A model generated the notes under the pieces. It searched no databases. It saw only the letters and a list, made by a program, of their open reading frames with translations, and had not been told where the DNA came from. Positions 19,698 to 28,433 of a DNA stretch of 64,000 nucleotides are shown here, piece after piece. The number at the start of each line of letters is the position of its first letter. Positions within the stretch are counted from its first letter, which is position 1. Source of the stretch: Corynebacterium uberis (GTDB lineage: Bacteria > Actinomycetota > Actinomycetes > Mycobacteriales > Mycobacteriaceae); NCBI RefSeq assembly GCF_020616335.1, contig NZ_CP085051.1, forward strand, positions 744,001-808,000, in the 5' to 3' direction. A program made the translations under genes and the position numbers.

Positions 19698-20285
19698 CTA
19701 AAGGCTACGGATAACCGCAAAGGCGCGGCGCACCCGGGCCACCGCATCGGTCGGCCCGGTGGGGGAAGCCTGATCAAAGTAGGACTCCATCGCCCGGTGC
19801 GCGGCCCCCGCCCCCACCGTCAGCACCACCGACACGTCGAAGGCATCCATGCCGGGAGTGTTGTGCGCGATGCGTTCGAAGAGCGGACCGAACTGTTTTT
19901 TGAGGGTGCGCTGCGCGCGGATCGGCTCTAGGGAGTTGAGCACCTCCCCGAGGCGGTAGAGCGTGGCAAAGGAATCCAGTGTCTCCGAGCCGCCCTCCTC
20001 GATGCTGCTGACCATGAGCCGCTCAAGCGAATCGAGCAGGCTCTCTCCGGGGGTGGGGGACTCCAGCTGGAGGGCAAGGTAGCGCAGCCGGCTGACCACA
20101 AAATGCAGCAGCGCGTCCTCGCGGGAGGTGAAGTAGTTGTGGAAGGTGCGGGTAGATACCCCGGCGAGCCGGGCGACGGAGGACACCGTGGCCGCGTCGA
20201 CCCCGTCGCGCAGGGTGACCAGGGCCGCGGCATCGGCAATGGCGTTTCGGGTGGCGGCCTTCTTTTGCTCCCTGAGCCCAGACAT
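19698..20285 (-). CDS. TetR/AcrR family regulator, partner of the MMPL exporter
   Basis: 195 residues. The N-terminal HTH is ATVSSVARLAGVSTRTFHNYFTSREDALL. The C-terminal ligand-binding region is helical. It is encoded about 40 bp downstream of the MMPL exporter gene on the same strand, so probably one operon. A palindrome of TetR type sits in the promoter of that operon (22820-22838), suggesting autoregulated repression relieved by an exported compound. MSGLREQKK at 20285 is preferred; an upstream in-frame start at 20312 is possible. Confidence 0.88.
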   Translation of the reverse strand: MSGLREQKKAATRNAIADAAALVTLRDGVDAATVSSVARLAGVSTRTFHNYFTSREDALLHFVVSRLRYLALQLESPTPGESLLDSLERLMVSSIEEGGSETLDSFATLYRLGEVLNSLEPIRAQRTLKKQFGPLFERIAHNTPGMDAFDVSVVLTVGAGAAHRAMESYFDQASPTGPTDAVARVRRAFAVIRSL

Positions 20286-20325
20286 CGTCCTAGCGCCATT
20301 GCCTTTCTGCACGTCGTGCTGCTTG

Positions 20326-22719
20326 TTACTGCTGGTTTGGCTGGTCGTGCTCGCCCTGCGTCGTGGTTGGGGCGGCGGCCGCGGAGTCGGTCAGCGCCTC
20401 ACCCTCCACATCCACGCGCGGCAGGATCTTGCCTAACCAGTGTGGCAACCACCAGGCGTGCTTGTCCAACAGGAACATCGTCGCCGGGATGATGGTCATG
20501 CGCACCACAAAGGCATCCAGGAACACGGCGGCGGCCAGGGCAAAGCCCATCGTCTTAATAAAGGCCATATCCTGCAGCGCAAACGCGGCGAATACGGAGA
20601 TCATGATCAGGGCGGCGGCGGTGACCACGCGCGAGCCGTGCTTGAAGCCGTTGGCCGTCGCGTTGCCGGCGGTCTTGCCGTGGTGGAAGCCCTCCCGCAT
20701 CCGGGTGACCAGGAACACCTCGTAGTCCATGGCCAGGCCAAAGACCAGGCCGATGAGCATGATGGGCAGGAAGCTCAACAGCGGCTGCGGGTCGGAGATG
20801 ATGCCCAACCAGCCTTCCTGGAAGATGGCCACGGTCAGCCCGAAGGTCGCCAGGACGGACAGCCCAAAGCCGGCGGCGGCGATCAAGGGTACCCAGATGG
20901 AGCGGAAGACAACCATGAGCACCAGGAATGCCAGGGCGATGACGATCGCCAGGTAGGGCACCAGGACGTCTGCCAAGCGCGCGGACATATCCACAAAGAT
21001 GGGGGTCACGCCGGTGATGCCGTAGTGGGCGCCATCGTGCTGGCTGGAGAAATCCGCCTCGGCGTCGCGCAGCCGGGCCAGCGTGTCCTGGGTGGCCTCA
21101 TCCGTCGCCCCGTCATGCGGGGTGATCATGACCTGGGCGGCGCTGTGATCCTCACTGATGCCCACGATCTGGGCGTTGTCTACCCCTTCCGTGCTGGCGA
21201 AGGTGGACACGGCCTCGGCGAAGACGGGCATGCGGGATTGCTCCGAAACCTGATCTGCCTCCACCAGGGCGATCATGGGGGCGTTGCGCCCGGGGCCAAA
21301 GGACTCCGAGATCTGGTCATAGGCGGCACGCTGTGGGGTGCCAGGGGCCTCCATGCCGTCGGTGGGCATGGCCAGCCGCATGGAGCCGACCGGGATGGCG
21401 CACAGGCCCAGCAGGGCAACGCCGGCGACCAAAAACGCCCAGGGCCGTGCCCTGATCAGGCGCACCCAGCGCAACCCCATGGTGGGGGTGGCGTTTTCGG
21501 GATCGGGGACCTTGGGCCCCGGCACGGTGCCGGCAAAGACCTTGGTGCCCAACAGGCCGAGCAGTGCGGGCAGGAAGGACAGGGCAACCATGACGGCCAG
21601 CGCGACGGTCACGGCCGCGGCCCCGGCCATCCAGGTCAGGAACGGAATGTTGATGATGGACAGCGCCGCCAGCGCGATAAGAACGGTCAGGCCGGCGAAG
21701 ACCACGGAGGATCCGGCGGTGCCGGCAGCGCGGCCCATGGCGTGTGCGCGCTGCTCGACGCTGAGTTCCTTGATCTTGCGTTTGACGTCCGCGGGCGGGT
21801 CATTGTGCGCCCCGGCAAGCGTGATCAGCTCGCTGCGGAAGCGCGAGAGGATAAACAGGGCGTAGTCGATGCCCACGGCCAGCCCGATCATGGAGGCCAG
21901 CGTGGGGGTCATCTCATTGACGTCGCTGCTGACGATGGTGGCCAGCTGGACGCCCAGCACGCCCAACGCCACGCCAATGATCGCGGAGAACAGCGGCATG
22001 CCGGCGGCGACGAAGGAACCGAAGGTCACCAGCAGCACGATGGCCGCCACCGCCAGGCCGAGGAGCTCGGAGCTTAAGTTAAGGCCTTCGCCGCGGCCGC
22101 TAAACGCGTTGCCGTTGTAGGAAACATTGAGGTCGGAGGAGTTGTTCGCCTCGTCGAGGATGTCCGTGACGCGGGTGCGGGCATCGTGATCGATGTCCAT
22201 GGACGTCTCCGCGTTGAACGCGATGGTGAGCGTGCCGGTGGTGTGATCGGGGCTCAGCGGGCTCAGCGCGGCGATATCCGCGTCGATTTTTTCTTCCGGG
22301 GTGCCTTGGGCGCCAAGCTGCTGGTGGAGCTTCTGGCTCATCCCCTGGGCGGCCAGGACTGGGTTAACTAGAGGTGCCTGGGGATCTTCGACGAGGGCTC
22401 CGGTGGCCGTGAGCTTGTCAATGGTGGCGTCTACCTGAGCCATGACGGCAGGATCATCGAGCTTCTTGCCATCCGCCCCGGAGAAGACCACGGTGCCGCT
22501 GGGGGCTTGGAGAGCGTCGCCGGCTTCGGGGAAGTGGGCGAGCATCTTCTCTTGGGTCTCCATGGCCGGCAGGCCAGGGATGGAAAAGGACGTTGCGGGC
22601 TGCTTGGCAAAGGCGCCGGCGAGCCCGCCGACGGCGATGAGGATGATCAGCCAGGTGGCTAGGAACGGCCACTTGTTGCGGTAGGCGGTGCTACCGAGCT
22701 TGTAGAGGAAGCGTGACAC
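20326..22719 (-). CDS. MMPL/RND family transporter
   Basis: 797 residues, two RND repeats. Each has one N-terminal helix, a large extracytoplasmic loop and a block of five helices. Conserved TM4 segments are GLAVGIDYALFILSRFR and GLVFGLAMDYEVFLVTRMRE. MMPL proteins of Corynebacteriales export lipids such as trehalose monomycolate, or drugs; this TetR-linked one more likely exports a xenobiotic or lipid. GTG 22719 (VSRFLYKLG) is chosen because the longer reading upstream is an arginine/cysteine-rich GC artefact crossing the promoter. The last residues are polar (QGEHDQPNQQ). Confidence 0.9.
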   Translation of the reverse strand: MSRFLYKLGSTAYRNKWPFLATWLIILIAVGGLAGAFAKQPATSFSIPGLPAMETQEKMLAHFPEAGDALQAPSGTVVFSGADGKKLDDPAVMAQVDATIDKLTATGALVEDPQAPLVNPVLAAQGMSQKLHQQLGAQGTPEEKIDADIAALSPLSPDHTTGTLTIAFNAETSMDIDHDARTRVTDILDEANNSSDLNVSYNGNAFSGRGEGLNLSSELLGLAVAAIVLLVTFGSFVAAGMPLFSAIIGVALGVLGVQLATIVSSDVNEMTPTLASMIGLAVGIDYALFILSRFRSELITLAGAHNDPPADVKRKIKELSVEQRAHAMGRAAGTAGSSVVFAGLTVLIALAALSIINIPFLTWMAGAAAVTVALAVMVALSFLPALLGLLGTKVFAGTVPGPKVPDPENATPTMGLRWVRLIRARPWAFLVAGVALLGLCAIPVGSMRLAMPTDGMEAPGTPQRAAYDQISESFGPGRNAPMIALVEADQVSEQSRMPVFAEAVSTFASTEGVDNAQIVGISEDHSAAQVMITPHDGATDEATQDTLARLRDAEADFSSQHDGAHYGITGVTPIFVDMSARLADVLVPYLAIVIALAFLVLMVVFRSIWVPLIAAAGFGLSVLATFGLTVAIFQEGWLGIISDPQPLLSFLPIMLIGLVFGLAMDYEVFLVTRMREGFHHGKTAGNATANGFKHGSRVVTAAALIMISVFAAFALQDMAFIKTMGFALAAAVFLDAFVVRMTIIPATMFLLDKHAWWLPHWLGKILPRVDVEGEALTDSAAAAPTTTQGEHDQPNQQ

Positions 22720-22807
22720 GAGTGGGTGAGCTTTCTGTTGAGACTGTGTGGTCTGCCGGGGCTGGCGCGCAGCTGGTTGTGCCGCGTCCCCGACGATACG
22801 GGTGCAC

Positions 22808-22838
22808 AGTGTACGCAAGTTTGCAGCCCACGTGCAAA
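22808..22838 (-). promoter_or_regulatory. MMPL-TetR operon promoter with TetR-type operator
   Basis: On the minus strand TTGCAC (22837-22832), an 18-bp spacer and TACACT (22813-22808) form a promoter about 90 bp before GTG 22719. Overlapping the -35 and spacer is the inverted repeat TTTGCA-7 bp-TGCAAA (22820-22838). This is the probable operator of the co-transcribed TetR regulator. The rest of the 22720-23121 gap is GC-rich, with short GGCAG repeats and nothing else recognisable. Confidence 0.6.
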
Positions 22839-23121
22839 ACCGCCGGTGGGGATGGGTCCGGGCCTGCGGAAGAGGCCGTCCCCAGGCGGCCGCACACCTC
22901 GGCCACGGCCCGCGCCCCTCACAACCACCGTCCCCATGCGGCGGCAGGGACGGCAGGGGCAGCGGAGGCGGCAGCAGACCCGGCAGCAACACGCACGGCA
23001 GCAGCCCCCGGCACCAGGGGCACCCCCGGCACCTGACCCCGTGATGGCACAATAAGAACCGCCCACCCGTGCCGCGGGCCCTACCTGTCTCCGGCACACC
23101 TTCCCACAAGAAAGCGCCTTC

Positions 23122-23784
23122 ATGCTCCACGCGGCGTCCTTCGCCCTGCTCGACTCCGTTAACGTGCTGCTTATTGGCGTGCTCGTCGCCTTAGGTATTG
23201 CGCTGCCGGCCCGCGGCGCTTACGCCAAGGTTGCGGCGCTGCTGGTGGCGGGTGATTGGTTTGGGGTGTTGTCGCTGGCGCTGTTTTCGCTTTTTGTTTT
23301 TGGCGGCCTTGAGCAGCTGGTTCAGCGCTTTATGGATTCGCCTGCTTTCGGCGGCTTGCTCATTGCGGTGGGGGTGGTTTCTGTGTTGGCTACGCTGCGT
23401 GCGCAGGCGGAGTCTACCTCGGCGTTGGTGCGGCGGCTTATCCGTCCGCTGCGGCGTCCGGGGCCGAAGGTTCCGGTGGTGGGTTTTGTGCTCGGGGTGG
23501 TTCAGTCGGTGACGTCGGTCCCGTTTTTTGGGGGTATTGCGTATGTTAGCGTGAGTGGTTTTCCGGTGTGGGCAAGTTACGTGTCCATGATCGCGTACGC
23601 CAGTGTGGCGCTTAGTCTTCCTGCGTTGGCTGCGGTGGCGGTGGGGTGGGTGCGCCGCTATCCGTATTCCCCGGTGGGCAGGCTGTTTTCGTGGGCGCGG
23701 GACAACAGGGAGATGGCTATCGACGTCGCCGGTTACGGCGTCGGCGTGGCGCTTGTGGTGATGGGGGTTGCGGCGCTGCTCTAG
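23122..23784 (+). CDS. Six-helix membrane protein of unknown function
   Basis: 220 residues with about six hydrophobic helices (e.g. VNVLLIGVLVALGIALP, WFGVLSLALFSLFVFGGLE, FGGLLIAVGVVSVLATL, VVGFVLGVVQSVTSVPFF, ALSLPALAAVAVGWV, AGYGVGVALVVMGVAAL). The overall look is that of small GAP/LysE-like exporters of actinobacteria, but no diagnostic motif lets me assign a family. AAGAAAG precedes ATG 23122. It stands alone between the MMPL promoter and the 5-oxoproline module. Confidence 0.75.
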   Translation: MLHAASFALLDSVNVLLIGVLVALGIALPARGAYAKVAALLVAGDWFGVLSLALFSLFVFGGLEQLVQRFMDSPAFGGLLIAVGVVSVLATLRAQAESTSALVRRLIRPLRRPGPKVPVVGFVLGVVQSVTSVPFFGGIAYVSVSGFPVWASYVSMIAYASVALSLPALAAVAVGWVRRYPYSPVGRLFSWARDNREMAIDVAGYGVGVALVVMGVAALL

Positions 23785-23808
23785 CGGGTGGGGGTGGCAC
23801 CCACCCCC

Positions 23809-23824
23809 GGATTGTTGAACAAAG
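23809..23824 (+). promoter_or_regulatory. GntR operator (pxp regulon), copy 1
   Basis: GGATTGTTGAACAAAG. Its core ATTGTTGAACAA is identical to the perfect palindrome at 30833-30849 in front of pxpA. It lies directly upstream of the -35 of the NRAMP-like gene. The most likely ligand is the GntR protein encoded at 26041-26664. Confidence 0.7.
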
Positions 23825-23827
23825 TGC

Positions 23828-23856
23828 TTTACAGATGCCCGGGCTCACCCTAGAAT
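23828..23856 (+). promoter_or_regulatory. Promoter of the NRAMP-like / hydro-lyase transcript
   Basis: TTTACA (23828-23833), 17-bp spacer, TAGAAT (23851-23856). About 80 nt of leader follow, containing a TGGAAAG/CTTTCCA inverted repeat (23870-23876 and 23894-23900) that could form a small hairpin. AGGGAGG precedes the GTG start at 23944. Confidence 0.65.
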
Positions 23857-23943
23857 GTCCAAAAACCCGTGGAAAGGATGACCCAGATCACAACTTTCCA
23901 TGGAAACAACTGACGTCTACATGGTCGACAAGGGAGGCCCCCG

Positions 23944-25191
23944 GTGAGCCAGAAGAGCCATCACCTGACCGAGCGCGAGGAATCCAAGGCCCAAGCTCGT
24001 GCCCGCGCCAGCGCCGGACGCACCGCGGTCCTCGGCGCCATGTTCCTCATGGCTACCTCTGCCATCGGTCCCGGATTCCTCACGCAAACAAGCGTGTTCA
24101 CAGTCAAGATGGGCGCGGCACTCGCGTTTGCCATTGTGGTGTCCATCATCGTGGACGTGGCCATCCAGATGAATGTGTGGCGCGTGCTGGCCGTGTCTGG
24201 CCTGCGCGCCCAGGAGCTGGGCAACACGGTGGTCACGGGCCTGGGCTGGGTGCTCTCAGCCTTCGTCTTCATCGGCGGGCTGGTCTTTAACATCGGCAAC
24301 ATCGCGGGCACTGGGTTGGGGCTTAACGCTATGGTGGGCCTGGACCCGAAGATCGGTGGGGCTATCTCCGCGGGCATTGCCATCTTGGTGTTCCTGTCCA
24401 AGCGCGCCGGGCTGGCATTGGACCGCATCGTCGTCGGGCTCGGTGCCCTGATGATCCTCATGATGCTCTACGTGGCCATCGCCTCGGCGCCGCCGGTAGG
24501 CGAGGCGCTGCGTAACACCGTGGCCCCGGAGAAGGTGGACTTTTTGGTCATCACCACCCTGATCGGCGGCACGGTCGGCGGCTACATCACCTTCGCGGGT
24601 GCGCACCGGATGATTGATAGTCACATCACGGGCCCGGAGAACATTCACCAGATCACCCGCGGGTCGGTGCTGGGCATCATTGTCACCGGTGTGATGCGCA
24701 TCCTGCTGTTCCTGGCGGTGCTGGGCGTGGTGGCCACGGGGGTGGCGCTGTCGCAGGATCACACCGCGGCGGACGCCTTCCACCATGCCGCCGGCGAGGT
24801 GGGCCTGCGCCTGTTTGGTGTGGTGCTGTGGGCGGCGGGCCTGACCTCTGTCATTGGGGCGTCGTATACGTCGGTGAGTTTTGTGACTACCCAGGCGACG
24901 GCGCCGCGGACCCGCAACGTGGTCACCATCGTGTTCATCGCGGTGTGCGCGGTGGCGTTCCTGGTGCTCAACACCGCGCCGCAGGCCTTGCTCATCTTCG
25001 CCGGCGCGTTCAACGGGCTGATCCTGCCCATTGGCTTTGCAGTGGTGTTGTGGGTGGCGTGGCGGCGCACTGATCTGTTGCACGGCTACCGGTATCCGCG
25101 GTGGCTGCTGGTGCTCGGGGTGGCTATCTGGGCGCTGACCATTTACTTGGGGTGGAACTCCCTGTCCGGCATCGCCGCGCTGTGGCACTAG
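23944..25191 (+). CDS. NRAMP-superfamily transporter of the 5-oxoproline module (YcsG-like)
   Basis: 415 residues, about eleven helices. It is homologous in layout to B. subtilis YcsG, which sits in the ycsFGI-kipIA (pxp) operon. The N-terminal motif reads SAIGPGFLTQTSVFT, so the DPGN metal-binding motif of true NRAMP transporters is GPGF here (residues 42-45). The TM6 region reads ITFAGAHRMIDSHITG without the MPH motif. Metal transport is therefore doubtful. GTG start with AGGGAGG 5 nt upstream. The hydro-lyase follows on the same strand. The operator before it links expression to the pxp genes, so uptake of 5-oxoproline or a related compound is my inference. Confidence 0.85.
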   Translation: MSQKSHHLTEREESKAQARARASAGRTAVLGAMFLMATSAIGPGFLTQTSVFTVKMGAALAFAIVVSIIVDVAIQMNVWRVLAVSGLRAQELGNTVVTGLGWVLSAFVFIGGLVFNIGNIAGTGLGLNAMVGLDPKIGGAISAGIAILVFLSKRAGLALDRIVVGLGALMILMMLYVAIASAPPVGEALRNTVAPEKVDFLVITTLIGGTVGGYITFAGAHRMIDSHITGPENIHQITRGSVLGIIVTGVMRILLFLAVLGVVATGVALSQDHTAADAFHHAAGEVGLRLFGVVLWAAGLTSVIGASYTSVSFVTTQATAPRTRNVVTIVFIAVCAVAFLVLNTAPQALLIFAGAFNGLILPIGFAVVLWVAWRRTDLLHGYRYPRWLLVLGVAIWALTIYLGWNSLSGIAALWH

Positions 25192-25222
25192 CTGGCACTA
25201 GCTAGTACTAGCTAGCACTAGG
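25183..25222 (+). repeat. Four imperfect 10-bp tandem repeats with CTAG cores
   Basis: TGGCACTAGC twice, then TAGTACTAGC and TAGCACTAGG. The array begins inside the last codons of the NRAMP-like gene, supplies its TAG stop, and continues into the spacer before the hydro-lyase gene. CTAG is usually rare in such genomes, so four copies in 40 bp stand out. Confidence 0.85.
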
Positions 25223-25255
25223 CCGCATGAGGCGGCACAAGAAAGGAACACCGTC

Positions 25256-26044
25256 ATGGATTACGCACAGCTCAGCCCCGCCCAGGCGCGTCAGTTGGCG
25301 CGCGAGGGGCTGGTGGCCCCGACGGCCGGGTGGTGCCGCGGCTTTACCCAGGTCAATCTGGCGTGCGTGCCGCGCGAGCTGGCTTTTGATTTCTTGTTGT
25401 TCGCCCAGCGCAACCCCAAGTCCTGCCCGGTCATTGGGGTCATTGAGCCCGGCCAGATTACTGATCTCCCCCTGCTGGGCCCCGAGGGTGACGTGCGCCG
25501 AGATTGCCCTGCCTACCGGGTGTTCCGCAACGGCGAGTTGGTGGATCAGGTGCCGGATGCGCGGGATTTCTGGCGCGCGGACTTAGTCTCCTTCCTCATC
25601 GGGTGTTCTTTTACCTTTGAGACCGCCCTGCTGGAAGCCGGGGTCCCGGTGGCCCATATTGAGCAGGGGCGCAACGTGCCGATGTATCGCACCAACCGGC
25701 AGTGCCGCCCGGCGGGGGCGTTTTCGGGCCCGCTGGTGGTGTCCATGCGCCCCATTCCGGCGAGCCAGGTGGCCGATGCGGTGCGTATCAGCGCGCGCTA
25801 CCCGTCGGTCCACGGCGCCCCGGTGCATGTGGGCGACCCGGCGGCCCTGGGGATTGCGGACTTGCAGCGGCCGGATTTTGGGGATGCGGTGGACATTGCA
25901 TCCGGGTCGGTGCCGGTGTTTTGGGCCTGTGGCGTTACCCCGCAGGCCGCCATCATGGAGTCGCGCCCGGATCTGGCCATCACCCACGCCCCCGGGCACA
26001 TGCTGATCACGGACGCGCGCGATAGCGCCTACCAGGTGCCTTAA
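25256..26044 (+). CDS. Putative hydro-lyase (DUF1445/YcsI family)
   Basis: 262 residues. Family signatures seen are [65 protein letters not shown] and, near the C-terminus, [14 protein letters not shown] and [12 protein letters not shown]. It corresponds to YcsI of the B. subtilis ycsFGI-kip cluster. Structural relatives are D-glutamate cyclase-like enzymes; mammalian DGLUCY forms 5-oxoproline from D-glutamate. A role in supplying or consuming 5-oxo-D-proline fits the neighbourhood. AGAAAGGA precedes ATG 25256. The stop overlaps that of the convergent gntR by 4 bp. Confidence 0.88.
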   Translation: MDYAQLSPAQARQLAREGLVAPTAGWCRGFTQVNLACVPRELAFDFLLFAQRNPKSCPVIGVIEPGQITDLPLLGPEGDVRRDCPAYRVFRNGELVDQVPDARDFWRADLVSFLIGCSFTFETALLEAGVPVAHIEQGRNVPMYRTNRQCRPAGAFSGPLVVSMRPIPASQVADAVRISARYPSVHGAPVHVGDPAALGIADLQRPDFGDAVDIASGSVPVFWACGVTPQAAIMESRPDLAITHAPGHMLITDARDSAYQVP

Positions 26045-26664
26045 GCGTCCAACAGCTTTTCGACGTCCCCGCTGGTCACCGCGAGCGCTCGGTGCAGCCG
26101 CTCAGCAGCTTGATCGCGCTGCCCGGCGGCAAGCAGCGCGGCAACGTCTTCATTATCGGCCACGAAACGCACGTGGAAGTCCGGCTCGACGGCGCTGGCC
26201 TTAAGGAAGGCGAGCCGCATGCGGGCGAGCAGGCGGTCCATTGTTTCGTTGAGGATCGTCGATTCGGCCCCGGCGACGATCGCCCGGTGGAAGTTCTGGT
26301 TGTGGGCTGCCACGGCGTCGATACGCAGGTCCGCGGCGGCGCGCCGGGCGGCGGCCGTGATGGACAGGAGCCTGTCTGGCTGGGGGTTGTGTCCCCAGCG
26401 CAGCGCTGCGGGCTCGATGAGCATGCGGGCCTGGTAGAGGTCGCGTACGGATTCCGCGGTGGGCACCGCCACGGCCACGCCGCGGTGCGGCAGGCGCTCC
26501 AGCAGGCCTTCTGCCTCCAGCATGGCAAAGGCTTCGCGCAGCGTGTTGCGGGAGATTCCCAGGTCGGCGGCGCAGGCCGCCTCGGTCAGCCGGGTTCCGG
26601 GGCGGAAGAGCCCGCGGGAAAGTGAGCGGCGCAGTTCCCGGGCGGCCTGCTGGGCGGCGTGCAT
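26041..26664 (-). CDS. GntR family regulator (FadR/FCD type) of the 5-oxoproline module
   Basis: 207 residues. The winged HTH reads [40 protein letters not shown]. The all-helical FCD ligand-binding domain has [10 protein letters not shown] and [15 protein letters not shown]. The start overlaps the accBC stop (TAATG), so it is the last gene of pxpA-pxpBC-accBC-gntR. Two copies of the same palindromic word stand before pxpA and before the NRAMP-like gene; these are its probable operators. The effector is likely 5-oxoproline or a metabolite of it (inference). Confidence 0.9.
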   Translation of the reverse strand: MHAAQQAARELRRSLSRGLFRPGTRLTEAACAADLGISRNTLREAFAMLEAEGLLERLPHRGVAVAVPTAESVRDLYQARMLIEPAALRWGHNPQPDRLLSITAAARRAAADLRIDAVAAHNQNFHRAIVAGAESTILNETMDRLLARMRLAFLKASAVEPDFHVRFVADNEDVAALLAAGQRDQAAERLHRALAVTSGDVEKLLDA

Positions 26665-28430
26665 TAGTCTTCGATGCGCGCCAGGGCGGCGCCTTGTTCG
26701 ATGGCCTGGCCGGCCTGGGCGAGCAGGTGGATGGTCCCGCTGGCCGGGGCGGTGACGGCGGATTCCATTTTCATCGCCTCGACGGTGGCTACCTTGTCGC
26801 CTTCGCTGACCTGGTCGCCGTCGGCGACGTGGAAGTCCACGATGCTGCCGGTATACGGGCTGGTCACGGCGGTTCCGGGGCCATCGGGGGAGCCGGCAGC
26901 GGATCCGGCGGACCCACTGGAAGGCTCGCCTGCGGGGCTGGGGCCCGCACCGCCGATAAGCCCTGCGGGCAGCGCCACGGAGTGCAGCCGGCCGTCGATC
27001 TCTATGGCTACGCGGACGCGCTCCTGGTAGGCGGCTTCGATTCCCCCGGCGGCCTGCGGGTAGCGCGGGGTGTATTCCTTATCCACCCAGTCGGTGTAAA
27101 TGCCGAGTTCGTTGCCGACGAGCGCCGGGTGGGTGACGATGTCCCGGTGGAAGGGCAGCACGGTGCGTACCCCTTCGATGCGAAACTCCGCCAGGGCGTG
27201 CTCAGCGCGGCGCAACGCGGCGGCGCGGTTGGGCCCCCACACGATGAGCTTGGCCAAAAGCGAGTCGTAGAAGCCGGGCACCTGGCTGCCGGAGCGCACC
27301 GCGGCGTCGACGCGGATGCCCGGCCCGCAGGGGGCCTCAAAGGTGGTCACGGTGCCGGGGCAGGGCACAAAGCCGTTGGCGGCGTCTTCGGCGTTGATGC
27401 GGAACTCAAAGGCGTGTCCGTGCGCTTGCGGCTCGGGCGGGCAGGACAACTCCAGGCCCGCGGCGATGCGGAACTGTTCGGCCACAATGTCTACCCCGGT
27501 CACGGCCTCGGTGATGGGGTGTTCTACCTGCACGCGGGTGTTGACTTCCAGGAAGGAGACGGTGCCGTCCTGGGAGACGATGTACTCGACGGTTCCGGCG
27601 CCGACGTAGCCTGCTGCCGCGCAGATGTCGCGCGCGCCGTCGATGATCGCCCGGCGCTGCTCCTCCCGCAGGAAGGGGGCCGGGGCCTCCTCGACGAGCT
27701 TTTGAAAGCGCCGCTGGGTTGAGCAGTCGCGGGTGCCCACCACGGAAATGTTGCCGTGCGTATCGGCCAGCACCTGGGCCTCCACGTGGCGGGGCTGGGT
27801 GAGGAATTTTTCTACAAAGCACTCGCCCCGGCCGAAGGCCTCACGGGCCTCCCGCCCGGCGGATTCGAAGGCGGACTCGATGTCGGCGGCGTTGTCTACT
27901 ACTTTCAGCCCGCGCCCGCCGCCGCCGAAGGCGGCCTTGATGGCAATGGGCAGCCCGTGCTCCTCGGCGAAGTCTCGGGCTTGCTCCCAGGAGTCCAGCG
28001 GGTCCGGGGTGCCGGGGGCCAGCGGCGCCCCGGCCTCCTGCGCGATGCGTCGGGCGGCAACCTTGTCACCGAGCTTGTCTATGGTCTCCGGGTCCGGGCC
28101 GATCCAGGTCAGCCCGGCGGCTATGACCTCGCGGGCGAAGTCAGAGTTTTCGGAGAGGAACCCGTAGCCGGGGTGGACGCAGTCGGCTCCGGCGCGCAGG
28201 GCGACGTCGATAAGCGCAGGAATGTTGAGGTAGGTGTCCTTCGGTGAGTTTCCAGGCAGCGCCCAGGCCTCGTCGGCGATGTGGGCGTGTGGGGCATCCG
28301 CATCGGCCTCGGAGTAGACCGCGATGGAACGAATGCCCAGGTCGCGGGCCACTCGCGCCACCCGCACGGCGATCTCACCGCGGTTGGCAATCAGCACCGC
28401 GGACAGGGGAAAAGAGTCAGTCTGGGTCAT
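26664..28430 (-). CDS. Biotin carboxylase-BCCP fusion in the 5-oxoprolinase operon
   Basis: 588 residues. The biotin carboxylase part spans residues 1 to about 450: LIANRGEIAVRVARVARDLG; ATP-grasp loop FGGGGRGLKVV; FLEVNTRVQVEHPITE. An Ala/Pro/Gly/Ser linker follows, then a C-terminal biotinyl domain with the biotin-accepting Lys in VEAMKMESAV (K554). No carboxyltransferase subunit is encoded nearby. A biotin carboxylase is likewise part of the B. subtilis ycs-kip cluster, so its link with PxpBC is established by context but its exact job is not. Starts 3 bp after the pxpBC stop. Confidence 0.9.
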   Translation of the reverse strand: MTQTDSFPLSAVLIANRGEIAVRVARVARDLGIRSIAVYSEADADAPHAHIADEAWALPGNSPKDTYLNIPALIDVALRAGADCVHPGYGFLSENSDFAREVIAAGLTWIGPDPETIDKLGDKVAARRIAQEAGAPLAPGTPDPLDSWEQARDFAEEHGLPIAIKAAFGGGGRGLKVVDNAADIESAFESAGREAREAFGRGECFVEKFLTQPRHVEAQVLADTHGNISVVGTRDCSTQRRFQKLVEEAPAPFLREEQRRAIIDGARDICAAAGYVGAGTVEYIVSQDGTVSFLEVNTRVQVEHPITEAVTGVDIVAEQFRIAAGLELSCPPEPQAHGHAFEFRINAEDAANGFVPCPGTVTTFEAPCGPGIRVDAAVRSGSQVPGFYDSLLAKLIVWGPNRAAALRRAEHALAEFRIEGVRTVLPFHRDIVTHPALVGNELGIYTDWVDKEYTPRYPQAAGGIEAAYQERVRVAIEIDGRLHSVALPAGLIGGAGPSPAGEPSSGSAGSAAGSPDGPGTAVTSPYTGSIVDFHVADGDQVSEGDKVATVEAMKMESAVTAPASGTIHLLAQAGQAIEQGAALARIED

Positions 28431-28433
28431 GGT

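Noticed and set aside
20440..22077. 545-residue open frame on the plus strand
   Set aside because: Lies entirely antisense to the MMPL gene and has a His/Gly/Gln-rich composition typical of a reverse-frame artefact.
22720..23130. 137-residue N-terminal extension of the MMPL protein
   Set aside because: Arg/Cys-rich, not membrane-like, and it crosses the promoter and palindrome; GTG 22719 gives the normal MMPL start.
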